Source: UBA830 sp038146925 (GTDB lineage: Bacteria > Pseudomonadota > Alphaproteobacteria > MPNO01 > UBA830). Taken from it: 64,000 nucleotides of DNA. The notes beneath the pieces are model-generated. The model ran no database searches. It was not told the origin of the DNA and saw only the letters and a list, made by a program, of their open reading frames with translations. Position 1 is the first letter of the stretch, and each line of letters opens with the position of its first letter. A program made the position numbers and the translations under genes. The DNA is taken from contig JAYQSP010000011.1 of assembly GCA_038146925.1 (NCBI GenBank), positions 1 through 64,000 of the forward strand. Reading direction: 5' to 3'. Shown piece by piece: positions 25,226 to 35,705 of the stretch.

Positions 25226-25730
25226 TATGAATACCCTCTTTTTTTAAAGATAATAATTATGTCTTTAGAAATCTTATTAATTCTACCAGTAATGTCTTGA
25301 CGAAAATACAAACTAAATATTGTTATGACCATGCTTGCCATAGTTGGTATAGTAGCCTTAGCTACCCCAGAGGACATTGCCCTAGGATTACCAGTTCCTA
25401 AAAAAGATAATACTTCAAACACCTCAATCATACCGTAAACTGTTCCTAGAAGACCGATCATAGGACACATACCTATCAATCCATCAAGCATTTTAATATT
25501 TGAGTTAGAAGCTCTTTTTAATTCAGATATATAAGTTTTTTGAACTTGTTTAAGACTAAAAATTTCTGGCGGGTTATTCTGAATAAAATTATCAAGTTTA
25601 TTTTGAACCAATCAGATTTATCAAAATAAATAAATATATATTTATTAACGAATATAAAAAAATTAAAAAAGCTAATAAAGAATAATATGAATAAAACTGG
25701 TCCGCCTCTAATGAATAACTCATCTAACAT
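25222..25730 (-). pseudogene. exbB: ExbB/TolQ-type proton channel protein, frameshifted
   Basis: The N-terminal helix (G-G-P-V-L-F-I-L-F-F-I-S-F-F) begins at 25730, overlapping the stop of the long ExbB gene. After a shift near 25605 the second frame has the family core: G-M-C-P-M-I-G-L-L-G-T-V-Y-G-M-I-E-V-F and S-G-V-A-K-A-T-I-P-T-M-A. The total of about 170 residues fits the short ExbB2 type. It forms the proton channel with ExbD. Confidence 0.9.
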
Positions 25731-27064
25731 GCTAATTTTTTGATAGTAAATATGATGCTTTTTTCTTCAACAACTTGAATAATTTCATTAGATTTTTTCA
25801 GCCAAATATGTGTAAAGACCTAATAAAGGTGCAGCAACTATAAGACCAAGCATTGTTGTAACTAATGCCTGTGAAATTCCACCTGCCATTTGTTTAGGAT
25901 CACCCGTACCAAATAAAGTAATTGCTTGGAAAGTTTCAATCATCCCAATAACAGTACCTAGTAGACCAAGAAGAGGAGCTACAGCAGCAAAGAATTTTAC
26001 CCAATTATTACCCCATTCAACTTTTGATGAAAAATTAATGATCAATTCATCTAATGCATTCTCTTTTGCATCTTTATTTGTTGAAGTAGAAATTATTTCT
26101 AACATAGAATTTGTTAAAGATTCTGATGAATTTTCATCACTAGCATCAACCACATATTGTCTTAATAAAGTATATTTATAAATAGAAAAAGCAATCCCAA
26201 CAAGTCCAATTAAAATTATTATAAAACCAATTGATTTACCCTGTGCTATTCTTTCCAACCAACTAGGTTTATCCATGTATAAGGACAATAAAAATCCCTG
26301 GTAGGATCAATGGCAACAGCTTTATATTCTTCAGATTTTTGGTGTTTTTTTAGAGACTTAACGACAGAAGATTCAGGCTGGTTTTCAAGCAATTTAAAAG
26401 AATTAAGTTCCGGTTCAGCTTTTAAAAACTTATTATCATAAGTTGCCGTAAATAATCCATACCTAACAATGTCACCTACTTTATTTTCTCCGTTAGGCAT
26501 TGTAATAGGTGCGCTTACTTTCTTTATTTCTGAGCCAGATGCTATCTGATCTATATAAGCAGTCCATAATTCTTCAAAATTATTCCTATTATGAACTTTA
26601 ATAGAGCCAATATTATTTAAGCTTTCCTCTCTATCTGGGAACTCGTAGAAAGTAACCTCATTCTCTGTGCTTGCCTTTAACTCTCCAGCAAATTGTCTTG
26701 TGACACCAAACAATTCTCCAAGCACTCCAATCTTAATTTTTAATTTTTCCTCTAATTGAGATAATGCAAGTTCATTTTCTTGAAAGGTTTTCTCTAACCT
26801 TTCATTTCTTGCTTTTTCATTTTTAAGCTGAGTTTTTGCAGATTGTAATAATTTTTCTCTTTCTTCAACAAGATTTATAAATTTTTCAAGGCGTATCTTA
26901 TCTTCTGATACATATATATCTTTATTAATCTTAACGATTTCTGATAAAGCTTTAATTTTGTTATCTCTTTGTTCCTCAATAGGTATTTCTATAGGCTCTT
27001 GAGCATTAATAAAAGGAAGTAAAGAATAAAAGAGGACTAAAAATATATTTTTGAGTTTTTTCAT
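25724..27064 (-). pseudogene. Long ExbB (TtpC-like) with periplasmic coiled coil, frameshifted
   Basis: The protein starts with a signal peptide (K-N-I-F-L-V-L-F-Y-S-L-L-P-F-I-N-A). Next is a coiled coil of about 100 residues (E-E-R-E-K-L-L-Q-S-A-K-T-Q-L-K-N-E-K). After a beta-rich periplasmic part comes an ExbB membrane domain with A-A-V-A-P-L-L-G-L-L-G-T-V-I-G-M-I-E-T-F. Shifts near 26280 and 25790 divide the roughly 445-codon gene. In Vibrio the related TtpC is needed with TonB2, ExbB2 and ExbD2 for siderophore uptake. Gene order here matches that type of cluster. Confidence 0.9.
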
Positions 27065-27066
27065 TT

Positions 27067-27827
27067 TTAATTTTCAACAGGTTTCAAAGGCAGTGTTATA
27101 AAATTTGGTGGCGATTGCCTATTTGAAATATCAAGAGCGACTTTGATATCAGCATCAAGAGAGCTACCTTCATGTGACCAATTATTTTCATTGATATCCC
27201 AATATCCAGTCTCTTTTCCATTTGGAGTTCTATAATAAAACCCTAATCTTCCTAAACGGAAAAATCCACGGCAACCTCGGCATTATCTAAAATAATATAA
27301 CCAGCATAAGTTTCTATAGTTTTTCCAAAATTAGCTTCAATTTGATAGGCTTCAAAAACTTTTCTAAATTTTTCAGCGGTAGTAATATCAGCTCTTAAAA
27401 GGAGTCCATCTAAATTATCAACTCTCTTTAAACGATCTTCCTTTAGAAATGGTATATCTAAGTTAATAACCTTTCTTAGAGTATCAGTCATTGTTTTCAG
27501 CAAAGGTAAGATATCAATATTTATATCATCTAACGAATCAATTTGACTGTTTATATTTTCTATTTCAGCAAATTGTGCATCGATAATTTCAGATAATTGA
27601 TCATCGTAGCTCTTAAGTGCCTTATATTCATTTAATGTATCTTTATAATCAAAGTATAATTTTTTAGAAATTTCATCTAACTTTTCAATTTTTTCTTGTG
27701 CATCTATGGATAAATTAGATGACTTAACACTTAAATCTATTGTGCTATCAACGATTTCTTGAGCATATAAAATATGAGAACAAAAAAAAGTAAAAAAAAG
27801 AAATGTTAAATTATATATAAGTTTCAT
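27067..27827 (-). pseudogene. DUF3450-family periplasmic protein, frameshifted
   Basis: The first 190 codons encode a signal peptide ending L-Y-A-Q, a long coiled coil (E-K-I-E-K-L-D-E-I-S-K-K-L) and the segment L-R-A-D-I-T-T-A-E-K-F-R-K-V-F-E-A-Y-Q-I-E. After a shift near 27255 the end continues with R-L-G-R-L-G-F-Y-Y-R-T-P-N-G-K-E-T-G-Y-W and a stop at 27067. These are features of DUF3450 proteins, which regularly lead TtpC/TonB2 operons. The next gene starts 2 bp after the stop. Confidence 0.87.
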
Positions 27828-27852
27828 AAATATTAATTAGTTATTATATTAC

Positions 27853-27882
27853 AAAAAAAACACCTCAATTGAGGTGTTTTTT
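27853..27882. terminator. Rho-independent terminator after the TonB-dependent receptor
   Basis: CACCTCAATTGAGGTG at 27861-27876 is a perfect palindrome flanked by A and T runs, so it can work on both strands. It separates the receptor gene from the DUF3450-TonB operon. Confidence 0.85.
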
Positions 27883-27896
27883 AATTAATTAAGATA

Positions 27897-30800
27897 TTAA
27901 AATCTATAGTTAAATCCAAGAGAGTAATATCTTCCAAAAGCACTAAAGTAATTTTGGTTGTAATACGGATACCCGTATCCACGATCTTTTTGTGGCATTT
28001 TGTCATCAAGGTTTCTGATACTTAAATAAATATCAAAGTCAGGACTATAATCATATCTTGTTGATATGTTGGCTATGACATGTGGATCAGATTTACCACG
28101 TGAACCCCATTCCATGTGACCGGTTCTATCCATAAACAATGTGGTACTAAAATCTTGATATCTCCAATTAATGCTAATGTTTTGTTGAGATCTTGGTTCA
28201 TATGTATATGATGACAACCATTCAACCTCAGGAGAATTTTTATCAGACCTACTGTAGTAAGAGATGATGTGTGATGAAAGTATGCCCACAGAGAAATCAC
28301 CCATATTTTCAGTTTCTAACCTATAGTTTAAAGTCCAATCCAAACCTTGGTATTCTCTGTAGCTTTTGTTAATAAAACCAGGAACTATAAAATTCCACTC
28401 ACCAATAGGAGCTACTTCACCTGTTATCGGATTTGGGACAACATCCGCTCTACCAGTTAATGTAAAAATTGTTGCACAGTCTCTTTGATCATTATTTTCG
28501 GTTAGAACAAACTCACCAAAAGCTTCACCATATAAACAATAACCCTCTGCAATGTTGATAGTTCTGTAACTATCTCTTCCTATTATATTTTCTAGAAGCA
28601 CTTGATAAAGATCTATTGTGAAATCCCAGTTACTATTGATATCCCATACCAATCCAAGCTGATAGTTATTTCCCTTCTTCTTCTTCAAGTGTATTGTTTC
28701 CTGACCATTGAGCAAAAACATTGTTGCCAGCTAATTCACACTCAGTAATATCAGCCCAACCCTCTTCAGCCGCATAGGCATAACATGCAACCCAGTCAAG
28801 GATACCATTGTAGTAACCGCTACTTGTGCCTGCAAAAAGATAATTCATGTCTGGGGCTCTAAATGTTTCAGAAGCAGAACCTCTAATAAGAAGTCTCTCG
28901 TGAGGTCTATATGCAAAATTAAGCATATTTGATACCCTTGCTCCGACATTGGATGAAGCATCGTCATAATCGTCATATCTTGATGCAAGAGTCATTTCTA
29001 ATTTATCAGTTACTGGAAATAAAAACTCAACACCAATTGAATTTCTATCTCTTTCTCCGCCTCCTTCGTAACCCACACCTTGAATAAATTCTATTGAAGG
29101 ATCGGTTCTAGTAGGTCCAATTTGATAGTCTTGTGTTTGGTGCTCTAAAGTTGCAGCAAATCCAATGAATTTTCCAAATGCTTCAAACTCACCAGTAACT
29201 AAAAGTCTACAGAAGTCTGAGAAGATTCAGCAGGTAGATTATCTTGCGCTAAAAATTCACCAAGTTGCTCATCGCTAATAACTCCAAGCAGCCTATCAGC
29301 AAGAAAGCAAGGCTGATAACCAAATTGCAATGTTCCACAAACAGGATCTGTTGGAAGACCATATGCAGCTAGTGCATCATTAGCAGTAGCAACACGGCCT
29401 AAATCATCAAAATATCCTATACTGTTTAAAAATGCTAGTCGACCATCACCGTTATATTGCCAATTTCTATATGTACCAGTTAATAAATTACCGTTAGCAT
29501 CTTTAGCACCTACACCATTCATATAGTCGTATAAATCAGTTGTGAATGTTTGTTCAGTATTTAAATAATCATAAGTTGTATGATTCATGCCAAATTCCCA
29601 CTCAAACCCATTGTTTAAAATCCGTTTAGACCTAAAAATATATCTTGCACATCTTCTTCTATGTCTGATCTAGCTTCGGAATTAAAGCCGTTGTTTGGAG
29701 TAAATTGTCTTAAAAAATAGGACATACCCAGTTGTGTACTTCTGTTCACGTTAGCTGGGTTAGTAGAAGTTGACGTTAACTCCATTATTCTTAGAGGATC
29801 AAGGGTTATCTGAGTTCTTTGATAAAATCTTGGGTAGTTTCTGATATACGCTTTGTCATTGTATGCAAATGCTCTTGCATTAAGCTCAATTCCATTATCA
29901 AAATTATGAACAAATGAAGCAACTATAGAAGTGTCTTCTCTTTCGTTTACAATTGTTTGCGATGATCCGCCAAATCTTTCACTACCATAATCCCAGCCAC
30001 ATAAATTGCCAGGATATGAACCAGCGTATTTCCATTCGTCATCTTGCTTGTTAAAGTCAAAGAATTCTCCACCACTTAACTCTTCGCAACTTGGAGTAGA
30101 TGGGAATTCAGACGATCCATACCAACCCCTTTGGCCTCCAAATGCACCTGTGTACCATGAAATACCGTATCGAGGTCTAGTATAAGCAACACCATAATCA
30201 GGGTCGTTAACAAATGAATCAAGACCTGGTCTATCAGCATAAGTCATTGGATCTACGTGAGAGTAATCTATACCCACTGTCCAACTTGAATTTCCAAAGA
30301 AGCCACCGCTTGTGTAGGAGATAGAATATATGTCTTTTTGCTCATACTGAGTTTGTGAGTAGTCAACATCTAACTGTGAAAAATCTTTTCCTTTCACTGT
30401 TATTACATTAACCACACCTGTGACTGCATCTGATCCATAGATAGCAGATGAGCCTTGGGCTAATACCTCAACTCTATCTATAAGACCAGTAGGTATTACA
30501 CCTACATTAGATATATTACCTGCGTTTCCAAATGGCACTGGATAATCTGCAGTTCTTCTTCCATTAATAAGATATAAAATTCTACCTGGACCTAAATTTC
30601 TTAAATCAAGCTCATTAGCATTTGGCGTAAAGCTACCTTGAATAGATTCGTTGTCTGTGCTCTGGTTAGCTGAGGGAATGGTTTGGAGCACTTCGGTAAG
30701 ATTTCTAAAACCGGAATTGTCTATATCTTCTTTAGTTATTACCAGTAATGGTAAGGGGCCTTCTAATTGTGTTTTTTTAATCTTCGAACCTGTTACTACA

Positions 30801-31012
30801 ACCTTTTCGAGAACAACAGCTCCTTCTTCGGATTCTGTAACTTCATCAGAAGGAACAACCTCTTCAGCTTCTACTTGTTCTACTGTTTCTTGTTCAGACT
30901 CTACTGCTTCTGGTTCGTTAACAGCTACATCATCTTCACCTGGATTATCAGCAAGCAAAGATATTGATATAAAAAAAGCACTAAATAGTGTAAATAAATT
31001 TCTAAAATTCAT
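27897..31012 (-). pseudogene. TonB-dependent outer-membrane receptor, frameshifted
   Basis: The N-terminus has a signal peptide and an acidic linker rich in E and V. A TonB-box-like V-V-L-E-K-V-V-V-T-G-S-K-I follows. The plug domain includes L-N-G-R-R-T / L-I-N-G-R-R-T-A and I-D-R-V-E-V-L-A-Q-G-S-S-A-I-Y-G-S-D-A-V-T-G-V-V-N-V-I. A long barrel ends in the normal aromatic strand S-L-G-F-N-Y-R-F. Full length would be near 1,038 residues. Breaks lie near 29600, 29080-29200 and 28700. The barrel is of the large type often linked to peptide, sugar or lipid uptake. The adjacent divergent S9 peptidase hints at peptide substrates, which is inference. Confidence 0.9.
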
Positions 31013-31204
31013 ACGATATCCCCTCGTGAAATAAGTTTTGTAAATTAAGTTTAAATTAAAAAAAAAGAAAAATAAAACAAAAATTTATATTTTTCTTTGG
31101 CTAATGCTTTTAATGATGTTTAAAATATTGCTCAATATCAAAATAAAGTGTAAAGTTTATTTGTCAGTAAATGATTTTTTAACACTTTTTGGAATAATTT
31201 AGCT

Positions 31205-33312
31205 ATGCAATATTTATATAAAATTTTTTCAACAATATTTATCATTAGTTTTAGTACATTGAACTTAAATGCTAGATGAATATAAAGAAATACCATTAGA
31301 ACACTTTTCTTGTTACTCAAATTTTTATAGCTTCTCAATGTCACCTAAAGGAACATATTTGGCAGTCCTGACAACACCAAAAGAAAACGTATGTGATATT
31401 CATCAAAATAAAATGGAACGTGTGGAGAAAAACTTTCGATACCAAGGCCTAACTATGATCAAACTATCTGATATGAGTAGAAAAGTTTTATTTGATGGAA
31501 GTCCTGGCAACGGGATTAGTAGTTTTAGCTGGTTAAGCGATGAAAGATTTTCATTTATGCCTCAAGCATTTGAGCAAGTTGGCAGAAGTATGAATGCTCT
31601 TCAGGTATTTGCTATGAATGCAGATGGTTCTAGAAAAAGATCTCTATTAGAGTACAACTTTGGCGCTGAAGGCTTGAGAGGCTTTGAGGTATACAATACT
31701 AACCCAGAGGCAGACGATGAAGTTTTTGTTTATTGGAACAAAAGAAGATCGAGGGTATCTGATTATTACAAGCTCAATATTTATACTGGAGTTCCTAAGT
31801 TAATTGCTAGAGGGCCAGATATTGAAGACTATGAAGTTATATATTTTTCTGTTGAAGATGATGAAGGATATCCTGTTACAGTAATGACTGACGTTGGCAT
31901 TCAAAGAGTTCTTTATACATACGATAAGGATACTAAAAAATGGTCTGAACATTATAGGTATACATGCCAGCAACCACACTTTACGCCTGTCTCATTACTA
32001 AGTGATGGAAGATGGTTAGTATCAGGCCAAAAGTTTGATAAAAATCGTAAGGTAATTGAAGACTTAGATAGAAATGCTCTTTACATTTACGATCCCAAAT
32101 CACGAGAATTTTCAGATAAAGTTTATTCAGATGATGTTTACGATATTGGTGGCTTTACTGGAGGCTGTAGATCAGGCACTACAATGAGTGCGAATATTAA
32201 TGAGGAGACTGGTCAACTGAGGTCACTTACATATGCTGGAGCTGAGCCAACTACTTTGTATTTTGATGATAATGCCAATGAAATTAACAATGAAGCTGCA
32301 GAGGAAAGTGATGAAATTAAATTTACAACTCGTCAATTAAAGGAATCTTCAAGCGCTCTTTCCGAATGACTGGATATCAATTACAACTAGTGATGGCAAC
32401 AATACCAAAGGTGTCTTTCAAGTTTATAATTCAAATAATCCAGGCGATTATTACTACTTTGATTTATTAAAGAGTCAAGTTTTTATGTTATATCAAAACA
32501 GTCCTTGGTTAGACAGAAAAGTCCTTAGTAAAAAACAACTAGTTAAATACAAAGCAAGAGATGGACTAACAATTACAGGATATCTTTCGTTAACTAAAAA
32601 GAAAACTGATAAAAATTATTTCATAATACTCCCTCATGGCGGGCCTAATGTTAAGCAAGGTTATGGTTATGATGGGTGGGTTCAGTTTTTAACAAACAGA
32701 GGTTATAACGTCCTTCAACCAGACTATAGAGGATCAACTGGTTATGGAAGAAATCATTATGTTCTTGGAAATCGTCAATGGGGCAAGGCTATGCAAGATG
32801 ACCTAACAGATGGTGTTTATTGGGCAATTAACAATGGTTATGCAGATAAAGACAGAGTCTGTATAGCTGGTGGAAGTTATGGAGGATATGCTGCAATGGC
32901 TGGAGCAGTTTTTACACCAGAATTATATAGATGTGTAATTAATTTTGTTGGTGTTGCAGATATGAGAGATTTATTGAAAGGCTTTGGCTCTAAATCCAGT
33001 AGATTCAATACATGGGAAGATGAAGGAAGACTAGAATGGGGTGATGATAAAGGTCCTGAAGCAGATAAGTATATAAATGAAATATCTCCATTACTTCATG
33101 TTAAAAATATTACAGCACCAGTTCTAATTTCACACGGAACAAACGATAACGTCGTGCCTGTTGAGCATGCAAGAAGGCTGAGAAGTGAAATGGAAAAATA
33201 TGGAAAAACATATGAATGGCATATGCAAGCATATGAGGGTCATGGTTTTGGTGGAGAGCTCGCAAGGCTTGAGCATTATCAAGTCCAAGAAAAGTTTCTA
33301 AAAAATACTTAG
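31205..33312 (+). pseudogene. S9 prolyl oligopeptidase-family peptidase, secreted, frameshifted
   Basis: A signal peptide begins at 31205 (M-Q-Y-L-Y-K-I-F-S-T-I-F-I-I-S-F-S-T). A one-base shift near 31276 joins it to the beta-propeller part. A second shift near 32367 joins the propeller to the alpha/beta-hydrolase domain. The catalytic serine is in G-G-S-Y-G-G-Y, the aspartate in H-G-T-N-D-N-V-V-P and the histidine in Y-E-G-H-G-F. The total of about 700 residues fits dipeptidyl or acylaminoacyl peptidases. It is divergent from the TonB receptor, so released peptides may be linked to that uptake system. Confidence 0.9.
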
Positions 33313-33384
33313 AAAATTAAAAAAGCTATTCCTGGTTTGTGCATTTCTAAAATTAAACATTAAAAAATTAAAAGCAGGCATTCA

Positions 33385-33699
33385 ATGGATTTAAGAGGGT
33401 TGGTTTGCAATGCATTTAATCCTGAGATACCAGAAGATTATAAAAACTTATATGAAAACAGCCCTATTTTTCATGTTGAAAATGTCGATGATCCCATACT
33501 TATAATAACTGGGAGAAGGGATGCTCAAGTAAGATTCCAAGAGACAGTTGACATGGTTGCTCAGCTTGATAAGTTTGGCAAAGATTATGAATACATAATC
33601 AAGGGTGATGAGGGTCATGGTTTTAGGAGTGAGGTTGCAAATCTTGCTTTATATGAAGATTACGAAAAATTCTTAGCTAAATATTTAATTAAAAACTAG
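33385..33699 (+). pseudogene. C-terminal remnant of a second S9 peptidase
   Basis: This 104-codon frame matches only the last part of an S9 hydrolase domain. It has Y-E-N-S-P-I-F-H-V-E-N-V, the aspartate in T-G-R-R-D-A-Q-V, and the histidine in G-D-E-G-H-G-F. The serine motif and the propeller are missing. It lies 72 bp after the full S9 gene in the same direction. It is not a copy of that gene's end at high identity, so it is the tail of a decayed or deleted tandem paralogue. A function on its own is unlikely. Confidence 0.75.
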
Positions 33700-34846
33700 C
33701 TATTGAGGTTTGATTTTGACCTAATATGAGGGCATGAATATCACTTGTGCCCTCATATGTATTAACCGCCTCTAAATTCATTGCATGTCTGATTACATGG
33801 TACTCATCGGCAATACCATTTCCTCCATGAATATCTCTTGCAGTTCTAGCTATATCTAATGCTTTCTGACAATTATTTCTTTTAACTAAAGAAATCATTT
33901 CAGGTTGCATTTGATTTTGATCGATCAACCTTCCAACTCTAAGAACAGTTTGTAAACCAAGAGTAATTTCGGTTTGCATATCAGCTAGTTTTTTTTGAAT
34001 AAGTTGTTTTGATGCTAAAGGGTTATCAAACTGCACTCTCTCAATTGCATACTCAAGACTTGCATTCCAGCAAAACTCAGCAGCGCCTAATGCCCCCCAA
34101 GCTATTCCATATCTCGCCATATTTAGACAAGAAAAAGGTCCTCTAAAACTTTGGACCTTTGGAAGTATTTTATCTTCACCGACTAATACATCATCTAAAA
34201 ATATTTGTCCTGTTACAGATGCTCTTAAGGCAAATTTGCCATCAAGTTTAGGGGTAGTTAAACCTTTTGAATCTCTATCTACAATAAATCCTCTTAGGAT
34301 ACCCTGCTCATCTTTTGCCCATATAATTAAAACATCAGCTATTGGAGAGTTAGTTATCCATGTTTTTGAACCATTAAGTAGGTATCCATCGCCGGTTTTT
34401 TTTGCAGTAGTCTTCATTGATGCTGGGTCAGAACCAGCGTCAGGTTCTGTTAAACCAAAACAACCAATTAAATTTCCTTTTGCCATTTCAGGCAAGTAAT
34501 GGTTCTTTTGCTCTTCTGAACCAAATTTATAAATTGCATGCATAGCTAAGGAAGTTTGAACGCTGAATGCAGATCTGTAACTAGAATCTACTCTTTCAAT
34601 TTCTCTAGCAATTAATCCGTATGAAATATAATTAACACCAACACAACCATAGCCATCAATTGGTGCTCCTAGGAATCCCATCTGACCCATCTCTTGATAA
34701 ATCTCTTTATCAAAAACTTCATTTCTATTGGCCTCTAAGATTCGAGGCATTAATTTATCTTGGCAATAATCTCTAGCACTATTTTTAATGCTTAACTCTT
34801 CTTCAGTTAATTGATCATCGAATAATAAAATATCTTTAATTGTCAT
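33689..34846 (-). CDS. gcdH: Glutaryl-CoA dehydrogenase
   Basis: The 385-residue flavoprotein has the acyl-CoA dehydrogenase layout. Its FAD motifs are F-G-L-T-E-P-D-A-G-S-D-P near residue 130 and the K-T-W-I-T-N-S segment. The catalytic base is the glutamate in A-V-N-T-Y-E-G-T-S-D-I-H-A-L-I-L-G, and this ending is characteristic of GcdH. The enzyme oxidises and decarboxylates glutaryl-CoA to crotonyl-CoA in lysine and tryptophan breakdown. It overlaps the S9 remnant by 11 bp in convergent orientation. The Smr-like gene is just upstream. Confidence 0.92.
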   Translation of the reverse strand: MTIKDILLFDDQLTEEELSIKNSARDYCQDKLMPRILEANRNEVFDKEIYQEMGQMGFLGAPIDGYGCVGVNYISYGLIAREIERVDSSYRSAFSVQTSLAMHAIYKFGSEEQKNHYLPEMAKGNLIGCFGLTEPDAGSDPASMKTTAKKTGDGYLLNGSKTWITNSPIADVLIIWAKDEQGILRGFIVDRDSKGLTTPKLDGKFALRASVTGQIFLDDVLVGEDKILPKVQSFRGPFSCLNMARYGIAWGALGAAEFCWNASLEYAIERVQFDNPLASKQLIQKKLADMQTEITLGLQTVLRVGRLIDQNQMQPEMISLVKRNNCQKALDIARTARDIHGGNGIADEYHVIRHAMNLEAVNTYEGTSDIHALILGQNQTSIASF

Positions 34847-34851
34847 AATTT

Positions 34852-35085
34852 CTATAAACCCTCTACCCTAATAATACCAAATCTTGGTGATGAGTATTTA
34901 ATTGAATTAGTAATTAATTCTTGAGTAACTACTTTAATCATTTGATTACTATTACCACAAATGATAATAAGAGGTATTTCTTTTTGATAACGCAAAACAA
35001 AATCTAAAATTAATTGGGATGCTTCATAGTGTCTTTCACCATGCAAATCTAGATGGGTTATACCCCTTTCTTGAAAAACATTCAT
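34852..35085 (-). CDS. Small Smr-domain-like protein
   Basis: The 77-residue protein contains T-H-L-D-L-H-G-E-R-H-Y-E-A near residue 10, matching the D-L-H-G...E-A opening of the Smr domain. A helix and I-P-L-I-I-I-C-G-N-S-N-Q-M follow, where Smr domains normally have a G-x-G-x segment. Smr domains can be DNA or RNA nickases. Here the G-K-G motif is altered to G-N-S-N, so activity is uncertain. It lies 5 bp upstream of gcdH and is divergent from thymidine kinase. Confidence 0.7.
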   Translation of the reverse strand: MNVFQERGITHLDLHGERHYEASQLILDFVLRYQKEIPLIIICGNSNQMIKVVTQELITNSIKYSSPRFGIIRVEGL

Positions 35086-35123
35086 GAACTATTATTACTT
35101 ACTTAATACTTATTTAAAAATTT

Positions 35124-35705
35124 ATGGCTAAACTTCATTTTTTTTATTCGACTATGAATGCAGGAAAATCTACTTCACTCTTGCAATCAAATCATAACTA
35201 TAAAGAAACTGGTTTAGATACTCTTATTTTTCTTCCAGATGAAACTAGTAAATTATCAAAGGGGGAAATAGTATCAAGGATTGGTTTAAGTGCTAAAGCT
35301 ATTATCACCAATAAAGATTTTGATTTTTATACTTTCGTTAAAAATAACAAAACCAAGAAGCTCAGTTGTGTGCTAATTGATGAAGCCCAATTTTTAAGCA
35401 AGATTCAAGTAAGGCAATTAGGTAAAGTTGCAGATCTTCTGAATATACCTGTTATGTGTTACGGAATAAGAACAGATTTTCAAGGAGAGCTTTTTGAAGG
35501 TAGTTCAGAATTATTATCCCTTGCTGATAATCTAATTGAATTAAAAACCATATGTTACGACTGCGGCAGAAAAGCAACTATGGTTGTAAGAAGAGATGAA
35601 AATAACAAGATTGTTACAGAAGGTTTAAAAGTTGTTGTAGGTGGCAATGATATCTATACTCCTGTTTGTAGAAAGCATTTTAGAAAGCTAACAAAACTAA
35701 TTTAA
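35124..35705 (+). CDS. tdk: Thymidine kinase
   Basis: The 193-residue protein is a type II thymidine kinase. It has P-loop S-T-M-N-A-G-K-S-T near residue 10, L-I-D-E-A-Q-F-L with the catalytic glutamate near residue 90, a lasso zinc site beginning C-Y-D-C-G-R-K-A, and a late C-R-K-H-F. It phosphorylates thymidine in the salvage pathway. The stop codon is directly followed by the start of the reductase gene. The gene is intact. Confidence 0.95.
   Translation: MAKLHFFYSTMNAGKSTSLLQSNHNYKETGLDTLIFLPDETSKLSKGEIVSRIGLSAKAIITNKDFDFYTFVKNNKTKKLSCVLIDEAQFLSKIQVRQLGKVADLLNIPVMCYGIRTDFQGELFEGSSELLSLADNLIELKTICYDCGRKATMVVRRDENNKIVTEGLKVVVGGNDIYTPVCRKHFRKLTKLI

Noticed and set aside
32340..32400. Programmed frameshift in the S9 peptidase
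   Set aside because: There is no slippery heptamer or downstream structure, and similar one-base breaks occur in many neighbouring genes.
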